A DNA stretch of 64,000 bases from Colimorpha_A sp900556615 (lineage in GTDB: Bacteria > Bacillota > Clostridia > Oscillospirales > CAG-272): positions 62,001-126,000 of the forward strand of contig CAVBUH010000043.1 of NCBI GenBank assembly GCA_963598415.1. The letters are read 5' to 3'. The position numbers and the translations under genes were made by a program. The notes beneath the pieces were generated by a model. That model did no database searches. It was not told the DNA's origin and worked only from the letters and a program-made list of their open reading frames with translations. Position 1 is the first letter of the stretch. Every line of letters begins with the position of its first letter. Below, piece by piece: positions 8,518-16,788 of the stretch.

Positions 8518-8826
8518 GTGGCAGTAAAGGAAACACTCAGGGTCAGACTTAAGAGCTATGATCATTTTCTTATCGATCAGGCAGCGGAGAAAATTGTAGA
8601 GACCGCAAAGCGCAACGGCGCTTCGGTTTCGGGACCGATTCCGCTTCCTACTGAAAAGGAAATCGTGACTATACTTCGTGCGGTCCATAAGTATAAGGAC
8701 AGCCGTGAACAGTTTGAACTGAGAACACACAAAAGACTCATTGACATAATAAAGCCCTCTCAGAAAACCATTGAGGCGCTTATGAGTCTGGAGCTTCCCG
8801 CTGGCGTTCAGATCGACATCAAGTAA
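8518..8826 (+). CDS. rpsJ: 30S ribosomal protein S10
   Basis: First gene of the ribosomal cluster, 102 aa, the normal length. Conserved segments are RVRLKSYDHFLIDQAAEKIVETAKR, VSGPIPLPTEKEIVTILRA and the QFELRTHKRLIDI loop. S10 sits in the 30S head and is also NusE, a partner of NusB in antitermination. Translation starts at a GTG preceded by AAGGAGG. Confidence 0.97.
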   Translation: MAVKETLRVRLKSYDHFLIDQAAEKIVETAKRNGASVSGPIPLPTEKEIVTILRAVHKYKDSREQFELRTHKRLIDIIKPSQKTIEALMSLELPAGVQIDIK

Positions 8827-8940
8827 TCTGCTTTGCGCAGATCGTTCTGAACCAAGGGAAACCCCGAGGTTTTATGTCATGTTGGAATCCGGATATGCCC
8901 CGGTGTTTCAACCAATAACTAAAATCAGGAGGAAAAACAA

Positions 8941-9573
8941 ATGAAAAAAGGCATTATCGGCAAGAAAATCGGTATGACGCAGATTTTCGACGCGAACGGT
9001 AACGTTATACCGGTAACGGTGATCGAAGCCGGTCCCTGTACGGTCACAATGAAGAAGACTGTTGCAACTGACGGCTATGACGCAGTGCAGCTCGGATTCG
9101 TTGATGTCGAGGAAAAGAAGCTCAACAAAGCTGAGGCAGGTCATTTTAAAAAGGCAGGCGTTTCCTGCAAAAAGCATCTTAAGGAATTCCGTCTTGATGA
9201 TATTTCCGGATTCAATACGGGCGATACCGTCACCGCTGATATTTTTGAAGCAGGTGAAAAGGTCGACGTTACCGGAATTACAAAGGGACGCGGATATACC
9301 GGCGTTGTAAAGCGCTGGAACGCCCATATCCTCAGAATGACTCACGGTACCGGTCCTATCCACCGGCAGCCCGGTTCTATGGGTGCAAACTCGACGCCTT
9401 CCAGAATCTATAAGAACAAGCACATGGCCGGACAGTACGGAAACGAGCAGGTGACGGTTCTCAATCTCAGCATCGCTAAGATTGATGCGGAAAAGAATAT
9501 CATTGCGGTGAAGGGCGCGGTTCCCGGCTCCCGCGGCGGTATCGTATTTATCCGCAACGCCGCCAAGGCTTGA
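8941..9573 (+). CDS. rplC: 50S ribosomal protein L3
   Basis: Protein of 210 aa, full length. Recognised from MKKGIIGKKIGMTQIF at the N-terminus, ITKGRGYTGVVKRW and the long internal loop GTGPIHRQPGSMGANSTPSR that reaches toward the peptidyl-transferase centre. L3 is a primary 23S rRNA binder. It is separated from rpsJ by 114 bp, the largest gap in this part of the operon, which contains several short inverted repeats (AACC...GGTT, GTTGGAA...TTTCAAC) and could be a processing or regulatory region. AGGAGG precedes the ATG. Confidence 0.97.
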   Translation: MKKGIIGKKIGMTQIFDANGNVIPVTVIEAGPCTVTMKKTVATDGYDAVQLGFVDVEEKKLNKAEAGHFKKAGVSCKKHLKEFRLDDISGFNTGDTVTADIFEAGEKVDVTGITKGRGYTGVVKRWNAHILRMTHGTGPIHRQPGSMGANSTPSRIYKNKHMAGQYGNEQVTVLNLSIAKIDAEKNIIAVKGAVPGSRGGIVFIRNAAKA

Positions 9574-9593
9574 ACGGAAGGAGGAAATTAACG

Positions 9594-10217
9594 ATGCCGA
9601 ATATAAAGGTTTTAAATATGAAGGGCGAGGAAGTCGGTGAGATGAATCTTTCTGACGCTGTCTTCGGTGTTGAGGTAAACGGCGCGGTTCTCCATACCGC
9701 AGTAAGAGCCTATCTTATGAATCAGAGACAGGGCACTCAGTCCGCTCTCACACGCACAGAGGTTTCCGGCGGCGGAAAGAAGCCGTGGAAGCAAAAGGGA
9801 ACCGGACGCGCAAGACAGGGGTCTACCAGATCTCCTCAGTGGACACACGGTGGAGTGGTATTTGCACCGAAGCCCAGATCTTACCGCGTAGCAATTAATA
9901 AAAAAGTCAGACAGCTTGCTCTCAAAAGTGCTCTCTCTGCAAAGGCCGCCGGCAACGATCTCGTTGTTGTGGATGCCATTACGACGGAAGAGTATAAAAC
10001 AAAGACTATGGTTGATATGCTCAAGGCTGTCGGAGCAAAGAAAAAGGCTCTTGTTGTCCTTGCGGATAACGATTGCAGGGTCGTTGGAAGCTTTGCCAAT
10101 ATAGCAAACGTCAAGACTGCACAGACAAACACCATCAACGTTTACGACATTCTCAACGCAGATACCCTCGTGATCGCTAAGGGAGCCGCAGAAAAGCTTC
10201 AGGAGGTGTACGCATAA
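9594..10217 (+). CDS. rplD: 50S ribosomal protein L4
   Basis: L4, 207 aa, with the basic tunnel loop (TRTEVSGGGKKPWKQKGTGR and following residues) near residues 45-70. L4 lines the exit tunnel and in some bacteria represses its own operon. The open frame extends upstream to a TTG at 9570, but the ATG at 9594 has GGAAGGAGG at the right distance and gives the family N-terminus (MPNIKVLNMKGEEVGE), so it is chosen. The stop overlaps the rplW start by one base. Confidence 0.96.
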   Translation: MPNIKVLNMKGEEVGEMNLSDAVFGVEVNGAVLHTAVRAYLMNQRQGTQSALTRTEVSGGGKKPWKQKGTGRARQGSTRSPQWTHGGVVFAPKPRSYRVAINKKVRQLALKSALSAKAAGNDLVVVDAITTEEYKTKTMVDMLKAVGAKKKALVVLADNDCRVVGSFANIANVKTAQTNTINVYDILNADTLVIAKGAAEKLQEVYA

Positions 10218-10513
10218 TGAAGACCGCATACGATATTATCCGTCGCCCGGTCATCACCGAGGCGTCTATGGATCTTACCAAGGAAAAGAAGTACGTTTTT
10301 GAGGTAAGAAAGGACGCTACCAAGCCTGAGATTGCTTCAGCAATTGAAACCGTTTTTGAAGGCGTTAAGGTTGCGGACATCAACACCATAAATATGAAGA
10401 AGAAGCCGAAGAGACTCGGAGTTCACGCCGGTTATACCTCGGAATGGAAAAAGGCGATTGTAACTCTTACCGCCGATTCCAAGACCATCGAGTTCTTCGA
10501 CGGCATGTATTGA
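10217..10513 (+). CDS. rplW: 50S ribosomal protein L23
   Basis: L23, 98 aa, starting MKTAYDIIRRPVITEASMDL and containing the typical VFEVRKDATKPEIASAIETVF and VNTINMKKKPKRLG-like middle. It binds 23S rRNA domain III at the tunnel exit and docks trigger factor and SRP. ATG overlaps the last base of the rplD stop codon (TAATG). Confidence 0.96.
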   Translation: MKTAYDIIRRPVITEASMDLTKEKKYVFEVRKDATKPEIASAIETVFEGVKVADINTINMKKKPKRLGVHAGYTSEWKKAIVTLTADSKTIEFFDGMY

Positions 10514-10531
10514 GAAGAAGGAGTGATATAA

Positions 10532-11365
10532 ATGGCAGTTAAAACATTCAAGCCGACTACTCCGTCGAGAAGAAACATGTCTGTACCGTCGTTCGAGGAG
10601 ATCACAAAATCCACCCCGGAAAAAAGTCTCGTCGTTACTAAGAAAAAGCATGCCGGACGCAACAGCTATGGCAGGATCACCGTTCGTCATCAGGGCGGCG
10701 GCAATAAGCTGAAGTACAGAATTATTGATTTCAAGAGAGCTGAAAGCGCAGAGCCTGCAACTGTTGTAGGAATTGAGTATGATCCTAACAGAACAGCATA
10801 CATTGCACTGCTTCAGCACGCAAACGGCAAAAAAAGCTATATTCTTGCTCCCGCGGGCGTTACCGACGGAGATAAGATTTATACCGGAGCCGATTCGGAT
10901 ATAAAGCCGGGAAACACTCTTCCCGTTGCCAACATTCCTGTCGGTACACTTATCCATAACATTGAGCTTTATCCCGGAAAGGGCGGGCAGCTTGTCCGTA
11001 CAGCCGGATCCGCGGCTCAGCTTATGGCGAAGGAAAACGGTATGGCTCAGGTCAGACTTCCCTCCGGCGAGGTCAGACTCGTCCGTCTCGACTGCAAGGC
11101 TACTATCGGTCAGATAGGCAATATTGAGCACGAAACAATCAAGATCGGTAAGGCGGGTAAAAAGCGTCACATGGGAATCCGTCCCACAGTGCGCGGTTCT
11201 GTCATGAACCCCTGCGATCACCCGCACGGCGGTGGTGAAGGCCGCGCGCCGATAGGTAGACCGGGACCTGTAACTCCCTGGGGCAAGCCCGCTCTCGGAT
11301 ACAAGACCCGCGATAAGAAAGCAAAGACCGATAAGTTCATCGTAAAACGCAGAAACGGTAAATAA
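10532..11365 (+). CDS. rplB: 50S ribosomal protein L2
   Basis: L2, 277 aa, full length. It shows the N-terminal KTFKPTTPSRRNM, the RNA-binding central domain (RHQGGGNKLKYRIIDFKR) and the C-terminal NPCDHPHGGGEGRAPIGR segment, with the conserved His near the peptidyl-transferase centre. L2 is needed for subunit joining. An 18-bp gap after rplW carries GAAGGAG. Confidence 0.97.
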   Translation: MAVKTFKPTTPSRRNMSVPSFEEITKSTPEKSLVVTKKKHAGRNSYGRITVRHQGGGNKLKYRIIDFKRAESAEPATVVGIEYDPNRTAYIALLQHANGKKSYILAPAGVTDGDKIYTGADSDIKPGNTLPVANIPVGTLIHNIELYPGKGGQLVRTAGSAAQLMAKENGMAQVRLPSGEVRLVRLDCKATIGQIGNIEHETIKIGKAGKKRHMGIRPTVRGSVMNPCDHPHGGGEGRAPIGRPGPVTPWGKPALGYKTRDKKAKTDKFIVKRRNGK

Positions 11366-11380
11366 GGAGGCAATTATCAA

Positions 11381-11662
11381 ATGTCAAGAAGCCTGAAAAA
11401 AGGTCCTTTTGTCGAAGAAAAGCTGTTCAGCCGTATAGAGGCAATGAATGCAAAGAACGATAAAAAGGTTATCAAAACATGGTCGAGAGCTTCCACTATA
11501 TTTCCGGAATTTGTAGGACATACGATCGCGGTTCACGACGGGAAAAAGCACGTCCCGGTATACGTTACTGAGGATATGGTCGGACATAAGCTCGGTGAGT
11601 TTGCTCCGACAAGAACATTCCGCGGTCACTCCGGATCAAAGACGTCCAATACAGACAAATAA
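11381..11662 (+). CDS. rpsS: 30S ribosomal protein S19
   Basis: S19, 93 aa, beginning MSRSLKKGPFVEEKL, with IKTWSRASTIFPEFVGHTIAVHDGK and the terminal LGEFAPTRTFRGHS. It sits in the 30S head with S13. TAAGGAGG lies just upstream of the ATG. Confidence 0.97.
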   Translation: MSRSLKKGPFVEEKLFSRIEAMNAKNDKKVIKTWSRASTIFPEFVGHTIAVHDGKKHVPVYVTEDMVGHKLGEFAPTRTFRGHSGSKTSNTDK

Positions 11663-11677
11663 CGGAGGTAGAATGTG

Positions 11678-12019
11678 ATGGAAGCTAAGGCGAAAGTACA
11701 ATTTGTAAGAATCTCGCCCCGCAAAGTAAAGATCGTGCTTGATCTTATCAGAAACAAGCCGGTCGGAGAAGCGGCGGCAATTCTTAAGCATACACCGAAG
11801 GCTGCTTCGGAATATGTATATAAGCTCGTGAGGAGCGCGGCTGCCAATGCTGAAAACAACTTCAGCATGGATCCCGAAAAGCTCTATATTTCCGAATGCT
11901 ATGTTTGTCCCGGACCTACGCTTAAGCGTATGATGCCGAGGGCGCAGGGCAGAGGCGACAGAATCTTTAAGAGAACGAGCCATATAACGGTCGTTGTCAA
12001 GGAAAAAGAAAATAAGTAA
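11678..12019 (+). CDS. rplV: 50S ribosomal protein L22
   Basis: L22, 113 aa, recognised from VRISPRKVKIVLDLIRNKPV, the helix AASEYVYKLVRSAAANAEN and the tunnel hairpin RMMPRAQGRGDRIFKRTSHITVVV. GTG 11675 and ATG 11678 are adjacent in frame; the ATG has the better 9-base spacing from CGGAGG. Confidence 0.95.
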   Translation: MEAKAKVQFVRISPRKVKIVLDLIRNKPVGEAAAILKHTPKAASEYVYKLVRSAAANAENNFSMDPEKLYISECYVCPGPTLKRMMPRAQGRGDRIFKRTSHITVVVKEKENK

Positions 12020-12036
12020 AGGAGGCGGAGTACAGA

Positions 12037-12930
12037 ATGGGTCAGAAAGTCAATCCGCACGGTTTCCGTGTCGGCGTTATCAAGGATTGGGATTCAAGAT
12101 GGTTCACAAAGGACGAAAATTTCGGTGATACTCTTGTCTCAGATTATAAAGTAAGAAAATATCTCAAGGAGAAGTACAAGGAATCCGGTGTTCCGAAGAT
12201 TGAAATCGAGCGCGATAACAACCGCGTAAGAGTATTTCTTCACTGTGCTAAGCCCGGTATTATAATCGGCCGCGGCGGTACGGAAATTGAGAAAATCAGA
12301 CTCCAGCTTGAGGCAATGATAGGAATGCCTGTCGTTATCAATGTGGTTGAGGTTAAAAATCCTGATGTCAATGCTCAGCTTGTTGCCGAAAGTATTGCAA
12401 AACAGCTCGAGGGAAGAGCGTCTTTCCGTCGTGCAATGAAGATGTCTATCCAGCGTACCATGAAGCTCGGTGCAAAGGGTATCAAGGTTACCTGCTCCGG
12501 CCGTCTCGGAGGAGCGGAAATAGCCAGAACAGAACACTATCATGAGGGTTCTATTCCGCTTCAGACACTTCGCGCCGACATAGATTACGGTTTTGCAGAG
12601 GCAAATACAACCTATGGCAAGATTGGTGTTAAGGTTTGGGTATATAAGGGCGAGGTTCTTCGTGATTCCGGTAAGAAGCAGCACTTTTCCGAAGCAAAGA
12701 TCGATGTCCCGAAGCAGGAGAGACGCGGCGACCGCCGCGACCGTCGTCAGGGCGGATTTAATAAGGATCGCCAAGGCGGAGGACGTCAGGGCGGCTTCAA
12801 CAGAGACCGTCAGGGCGGAGGACGTCAGGGTGGCTTCAACAATAACCGCCAAGGAGGCTTTAATAAAGATCGTCAGGGCGGATTCAATAATCAGAGCGCA
12901 CCCGCTAATAAAGAGGGAGGCGACAAATAA
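12037..12930 (+). CDS. rpsC: 30S ribosomal protein S3 with a repeat-rich C-terminal tail
   Basis: S3, 297 aa, clearly longer than the usual 210-235. The core is normal: MGQKVNPHGFRVGVIKDWDS at the start, a KH domain with GIIIGRGGTEIEKIR, and the C-terminal S3 domain with GCIKVTCSGRLGGAEIAR-like sequence. After about residue 225 comes a tail of some 70 residues built of near-repeats of RQGGFN with basic spacers (KDRQGG, RDRQGGG, NNRQGG), low in complexity and probably disordered. It resembles RGG-type RNA-binding tails. S3 lies at the mRNA entry tunnel, so the tail could touch mRNA; this is inference. The stop overlaps the rplP start by one base. Confidence 0.95.
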   Translation: MGQKVNPHGFRVGVIKDWDSRWFTKDENFGDTLVSDYKVRKYLKEKYKESGVPKIEIERDNNRVRVFLHCAKPGIIIGRGGTEIEKIRLQLEAMIGMPVVINVVEVKNPDVNAQLVAESIAKQLEGRASFRRAMKMSIQRTMKLGAKGIKVTCSGRLGGAEIARTEHYHEGSIPLQTLRADIDYGFAEANTTYGKIGVKVWVYKGEVLRDSGKKQHFSEAKIDVPKQERRGDRRDRRQGGFNKDRQGGGRQGGFNRDRQGGGRQGGFNNNRQGGFNKDRQGGFNNQSAPANKEGGDK

Positions 12931-13361
12931 TGTTAATGCCTAAAAGAGTTAAATACAGACGTGTTCAGCGCGGAAGAATGAAGGGCACAGCCCATCGCGG
13001 CAATACGTTGACATACGGCGATTTCGGATTGGTTGCTGCTGAGCCAGCGTGGATTACCAGCAATCAGATCGAAGCAGCCCGTATCGCTATGACTCGTTTT
13101 ACGAAACGTTCCGGTCAGGTTTGGATCAAAATCTTTCCGGATAAGCCCGTAACCGAAAAGCCCGCCGAAACCCGAATGGGTTCCGGTAAAGGTTCGCCTG
13201 AATATTGGGTGGCGGTCGTTAAGCCGGGGCGCATTATGTTTGAGATGAGCGGCGTTTCGGAGGCTGACGCAAGAGAGGCAATGCGCCTTGCATCACACAA
13301 GCTTCCGATCAAGTGCAAGTTCATCAGCAAACAGTCCGAAACAACTGCTGAGGAGGAATAA
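12930..13361 (+). CDS. rplP: 50S ribosomal protein L16
   Basis: L16, 143 aa. The N-terminus MLMPKRVKYRRVQRGRMKG matches the family's usual MLxPKR start, supporting ATG 12930 over the ATG two codons later. It also has SNQIEAARIAMTRFTKRSGQVWIKIFPDKP and the GSGKGSPEYWVAVVKPGRIMFE loop that contacts tRNA in the 50S. It overlaps rpsC by one base. Confidence 0.96.
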   Translation: MLMPKRVKYRRVQRGRMKGTAHRGNTLTYGDFGLVAAEPAWITSNQIEAARIAMTRFTKRSGQVWIKIFPDKPVTEKPAETRMGSGKGSPEYWVAVVKPGRIMFEMSGVSEADAREAMRLASHKLPIKCKFISKQSETTAEEE

Positions 13362-13364
13362 GCC

Positions 13365-13556
13365 GTGAAAGCAAAAGAAATCAGAGAGATGTCTTCCGAG
13401 GAGCTTGAGGCAAAGCTCAAGGAGCTTAAGAACGAACTGTTTAACCTCCGTTTTCAGCACGCGATAAACCAGCTTGACAATCCTCACAAGATTTCGGACG
13501 TCAAGAAGGATATCGCACGCGTTATGACTGTTCTTCGCGAGAAGAAAGATGCTTAA
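13365..13556 (+). CDS. rpmC: 50S ribosomal protein L29
   Basis: L29, 63 aa, with the helical pattern EIREMSSEELEAKLKELKNELFNLRFQHA and a second helix ISDVKKDIARVMTVLREK. It sits near the tunnel exit beside L23. The start is GTG, preceded by GAGGAGG that overlaps the end of rplP; only 3 bp separate the genes. Confidence 0.95.
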   Translation: MKAKEIREMSSEELEAKLKELKNELFNLRFQHAINQLDNPHKISDVKKDIARVMTVLREKKDA

Positions 13557-13585
13557 CGGATTAAGCGAAGAGGGAGAATAGATCG

Positions 13586-13843
13586 ATGGAAGAAAGAAAT
13601 CTCAGAAAAACCCGAGTCGGTATGGTCGTAAGCACAAAGATGGACAAAACTATCGTCGTAGCCATTGCCGATAACGTAAAACATCCGAAATACGGTAAGG
13701 TTATCAAGCATACCGTCAAGATCCACGCTCACGATGAGAATAACGAGTGCGGCGTAGGCGATAAGGTCGAGGTGATGGAGACGCGTCCGCTCTCCAGAAC
13801 GAAGAGATGGCGTCTTGTCAACATTATCGAGAAAGCAAAATAA
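13586..13843 (+). CDS. rpsQ: 30S ribosomal protein S17
   Basis: S17, 85 aa, OB-fold 16S rRNA binder. Visible family blocks are RNLRKTRVGMVVSTKMDKTIVVA, the VKIHAHDENNECGVGDKVEVMETRPLS segment and KRWRLVNIIEKA. GGGAG precedes the ATG. Confidence 0.95.
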   Translation: MEERNLRKTRVGMVVSTKMDKTIVVAIADNVKHPKYGKVIKHTVKIHAHDENNECGVGDKVEVMETRPLSRTKRWRLVNIIEKAK

Positions 13844-13906
13844 CAGTCGGAAACAGCCGGGTGCTATCACACCGGCCAAGGTTCGGCTTGAAGGAGGATT
13901 TGCACA

Positions 13907-14275
13907 TTGATACAGCAGCAAACTTATTTAAAGGTTGCCGATAATACCGGCGCCAAGGAGCTTATGTGTATCCGCGTGCTTGGCGGAACCGGTAGACGCT
14001 ATGCGAACATCGGTGATGTGATCGTCTGTGCAGTCAAAAAGGCTGCTCCTGGCGGTCAGGTCAAGAAGGGCGACGTCGTAAAGGCGGTTGTCGTTCGCTC
14101 CGTAAAGGGCATCAAGAGAAACGACGGATCATATATAAAATTTGATGAAAACGCAGCGGTTATCATCAAGGAAGATAAAAACCCGACAGGAACCCGTATA
14201 TTCGGGCCGGTAGCCAGAGAGCTTCGCGAGAAGAACTATATGAAGATTCTTTCGCTTGCTCCGGAAGTGCTTTAA
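13907..14275 (+). CDS. rplN: 50S ribosomal protein L14
   Basis: L14, 122 aa, full length, with the family start MIQQQTYLKVADNTGAKELMCI and GDVVKAVVVRSVKGIKRNDGSYIKF. It lies at the subunit interface. The start codon is TTG at 13907, fixed by the conserved N-terminus and AAGGAGG at 13890-13896. The 63-bp gap after rpsQ contains a short inverted repeat (GCCGGGTG...CACACCGGC) that could pair in the mRNA. Confidence 0.95.
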   Translation: MIQQQTYLKVADNTGAKELMCIRVLGGTGRRYANIGDVIVCAVKKAAPGGQVKKGDVVKAVVVRSVKGIKRNDGSYIKFDENAAVIIKEDKNPTGTRIFGPVARELREKNYMKILSLAPEVL

Positions 14276-14293
14276 GACGGAGGTATCGTAAAA

Positions 14294-14611
14294 ATGGAAA
14301 AGCTTCATGTAAAGAAAGACGATACCGTTATCGTCATATCCGGAGATGATAAAGGCCGCAAGGGGAAGGTGCTTGAAGTATCTCCCAAAGAGGGCAAGAT
14401 CATCGTGAAGGGTGTCAATATCGTAACACGCCATGTAAAGCCGAGAAAACAGGGCGAGCAGGGCGGAATCGTCAAGGTTGAAGGCGCTATGTATGCTTGT
14501 AAGGTTATGCTTTATTGCGCAAAATGCGATAAAGGCGTAAGAGTAAAGAGCGCTGCCGGCGAGGACGGAAAGAAAGTAAGACTCTGCGCCGTATGCGGCG
14601 CAAAGCTTTGA
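14294..14611 (+). CDS. rplX: 50S ribosomal protein L24
   Basis: L24, 105 aa, with an N-terminal KOW motif (KKDDTVIVISGDDKGRKGKVLEV) and IVKGVNIVTRHVKPRKQGEQGG. The C-terminal part has two CxxC pairs (CAKC near residue 76, CAVC near residue 99), suggesting a zinc-binding form. L24 starts 50S assembly. Confidence 0.95.
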   Translation: MEKLHVKKDDTVIVISGDDKGRKGKVLEVSPKEGKIIVKGVNIVTRHVKPRKQGEQGGIVKVEGAMYACKVMLYCAKCDKGVRVKSAAGEDGKKVRLCAVCGAKL

Positions 14612-14627
14612 GCGGAGGTAAGAAAAC

Positions 14628-15167
14628 ATGGCAAGACTTAAGGATTTGTATGTAAAAGAAGTTTCTCCCGCTCTTATGAAGAAATTTGCGTATAAGAGCC
14701 CGATGCAGATTCCGCGCTTTGATAAAATCGTTGTCAATATCGGCGCGGGCGATGCGAAGGAAAACGCAAAGGTTATCGACAGCATTATCGCTGATCTTAC
14801 CCTTATTACCGGTCAGAAGGCAGTGCCGACTTACGCAAAGAAGTCGGTTGCTAACTTTAAGCTTCGCGCCGGACAGAAAATCGGCGCAAAAGTTACTCTC
14901 CGCGGAGAAAGAATGTATGAGTTCATGGATAGACTCTTCAATCTCGCGCTTCCGCGCGTCCGTGACTTTAAGGGAATCAATCCCAACGGCTTCGATGGCC
15001 GCGGAAACTACTCGCTTGGTCTTAAGGAGCAGCTCATTTTCCCAGAAATCGAGTACGATAAGGTTGAGAAGATTCGCGGTATGGATATTGTTTTCGTAAC
15101 TACCGCTCATACCGATGAAGAAGCAAGAGAGCTCCTTAAGCTTATGGGCGCTCCCTTTGCTAAGTAA
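14628..15167 (+). CDS. rplE: 50S ribosomal protein L5
   Basis: L5, 179 aa, with NPMQIPRFDKIVVNIGAGDA-like N-terminal sequence, LTLITGQKAVPTYAKKSVANF and a DFKGINPNGFDGRGNYSLGLKEQLIFPEI block. It binds 5S rRNA and bridges the 30S head. GCGGAGGT precedes the ATG. Confidence 0.96.
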   Translation: MARLKDLYVKEVSPALMKKFAYKSPMQIPRFDKIVVNIGAGDAKENAKVIDSIIADLTLITGQKAVPTYAKKSVANFKLRAGQKIGAKVTLRGERMYEFMDRLFNLALPRVRDFKGINPNGFDGRGNYSLGLKEQLIFPEIEYDKVEKIRGMDIVFVTTAHTDEEARELLKLMGAPFAK

Positions 15168-15184
15168 GAGAAGGAGAAAACGAA

Positions 15185-15370
15185 ATGGCAAAGAAATCTA
15201 TGATACTCAAGCAGCAGGCTCCCCAGAAGTATTCCACAAGAGAATACAACAGATGCAAAATCTGCGGACGCCCGCACGCGTATCTTCGTAAGTTCGGTAT
15301 TTGCCGTATCTGCTTCAGAGAGCTTGCTTATAAAGGCGAGATTCCGGGAGTAAGAAAGGCATCATGGTAA
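15185..15370 (+). CDS. rpsN: 30S ribosomal protein S14, zinc-binding (type Z)
   Basis: Short S14 of 61 aa with the zinc motif CKIC...CRIC (residues about 24-27 and 40-43), as in the C+ form; zinc-free paralogues are longer and lack the cysteines. It ends with the conserved ELAYKGEIPGVRKASW. No second S14 gene is visible here. Confidence 0.96.
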   Translation: MAKKSMILKQQAPQKYSTREYNRCKICGRPHAYLRKFGICRICFRELAYKGEIPGVRKASW

Positions 15371-15438
15371 GCAGAACTGCTTTTTGCGCATTCTGACGCG
15401 CAGAGGGCAAAGCTGGTTTACAAAGGAGGATTTATATT

Positions 15439-15834
15439 ATGCAGATGTCAGACGTAATTGCGGATATGCTTACAAGAATCCGCAATGCAAATAATGCAAA
15501 GCACGATACAGTTGATATTCCTGCCTCCAACATGAAAAAGTCTATTGCTGATATCCTTACAAACGAGGGATATATCAAGGGCTATAACATCGTTGAAGAC
15601 GGAAAACAGGGAATTATCAGAATCAGTCTTAAATATAACGGAAAAGAAAAGGTTATCAAGGGACTCCGCAGAGTTTCTAAGCCCGGTCTCCGTATATATG
15701 CGAGCAGCGAGGATATGCCCCGCGTCATGAACGGTCTTGGCGTAGCAATCGTATCCACTTCCAAGGGCGTTATGACAGATAAAGAGGCTCGTAAACAGAA
15801 TATAGGCGGCGAAGTGCTCGCCTTTGTATGGTAA
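15439..15834 (+). CDS. rpsH: 30S ribosomal protein S8
   Basis: S8, 131 aa, with SDVIADMLTRIRNANNAKHD and the C-terminal GLGVAIVSTSKGVMTDKEARKQNIGGEVLAFVW. It binds the 16S central domain, and in E. coli also represses the spc operon. A 68-bp gap after rpsN is larger than typical for this cluster; AAAGGAGG precedes the ATG. Confidence 0.96.
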   Translation: MQMSDVIADMLTRIRNANNAKHDTVDIPASNMKKSIADILTNEGYIKGYNIVEDGKQGIIRISLKYNGKEKVIKGLRRVSKPGLRIYASSEDMPRVMNGLGVAIVSTSKGVMTDKEARKQNIGGEVLAFVW

Positions 15835-15852
15835 TAACGGGAGGAAACTGAT

Positions 15853-16392
15853 ATGTCAAGAATAGGCAGACAGCCAATAGCAATTCCCGCCGGTGTTACC
15901 GTGTCGGTAGACGACGGAAATCTCGTAACAGTAAAGGGGCCGAAGGGAACACTCACCGAAAAGATTCACCACCTTATTACCGTAAAGGTTGAGGGTGGAA
16001 ATGTTCTTGTGGAGCGTTCTTCTGAGGAGAAGCTGGATAAATCGCTTCACGGTCTCAGCCGTACCCTTATTCATAATATGGTTGTAGGCGTCACTGAGGG
16101 TTACAGCAAAAAGCTTGAAATCGTCGGTGTCGGATACAGAGCACAGAAGACCGGCAAAAATCTCGTTCTCAATCTTGGATATTCGCATCCTATTAATTTT
16201 GAGGAAAAGGATGGGGTTACTTTTGAAACCCCCGACGCCAATACAATAATCGTAAAAGGCATCAATAAACAGTCGGTCGGTCAGATTGCCGCTCAAATCA
16301 GAGAAAAGAGACCTCCTGAGCCCTATCTCGGCAAGGGTGTCAAATATTCCGGCGAAAAAATCCGCCGTAAATCCGGAAAAGCCGGTAAATAA
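15853..16392 (+). CDS. rplF: 50S ribosomal protein L6
   Basis: L6, 179 aa, beginning MSRIGRQPIAIPAGVTV, with the duplicated L6 domain and the C-terminal signature RPPEPYLGKGVKYSGEKIRRKSGK. It binds 23S domain VI near the factor-binding site. Confidence 0.96.
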   Translation: MSRIGRQPIAIPAGVTVSVDDGNLVTVKGPKGTLTEKIHHLITVKVEGGNVLVERSSEEKLDKSLHGLSRTLIHNMVVGVTEGYSKKLEIVGVGYRAQKTGKNLVLNLGYSHPINFEEKDGVTFETPDANTIIVKGINKQSVGQIAAQIREKRPPEPYLGKGVKYSGEKIRRKSGKAGK

Positions 16393-16410
16393 TGAAAGGA
16401 GCGGAACAGA

Positions 16411-16770
16411 ATGGTTAGTAGAAAAGACGCTAATTTACAGCGTGCGAAGAGACATAAGCGTATCAGAGCGAAGATCTCCGGTACTTCCGAGTGCCCTCGT
16501 CTTTGCGTTTACCGCTCTCTCAACAATATTCAGGCTCAGATCATTGACGACGATAAAGGTGTAACTCTTTGTTCAGCCTCTACTCTCGGAAAGAATTTCG
16601 AGGGCAACGGCGGCAATAAGACGGCCGCCAGAGAAGTCGGCAAAACAATAGCAAAACTCGCTCTTGAAAAGGGCATCGAGACAGTAGTGTTCGACCGTGG
16701 CGGTTATCTGTATCACGGACGTGTACTTGAGCTTGCAGAAGGCGCCCGTGAGGGCGGCCTCAAATTCTGA
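16411..16770 (+). CDS. rplR: 50S ribosomal protein L18
   Basis: L18, 119 aa, with a basic N-terminus (RAKRHKRIRAKISGTSECPRLCVYRS) and the ending VVFDRGGYLYHGRVLELAEGAREGGLKF. It carries 5S rRNA to the 50S together with L5 and L25. Confidence 0.96.
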   Translation: MVSRKDANLQRAKRHKRIRAKISGTSECPRLCVYRSLNNIQAQIIDDDKGVTLCSASTLGKNFEGNGGNKTAAREVGKTIAKLALEKGIETVVFDRGGYLYHGRVLELAEGAREGGLKF

Positions 16771-16788
16771 GGATAACGGAGGTTTATA

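Noticed and set aside
10337..11380. 347-codon minus-strand frame opposite rplB
   Set aside because: Shadow of a strongly codon-biased ribosomal gene; no family resemblance.
12139..12852. 237-codon minus-strand frame opposite rpsC
   Set aside because: Caused by the repetitive GGCGGA-type tail; no coding signals.
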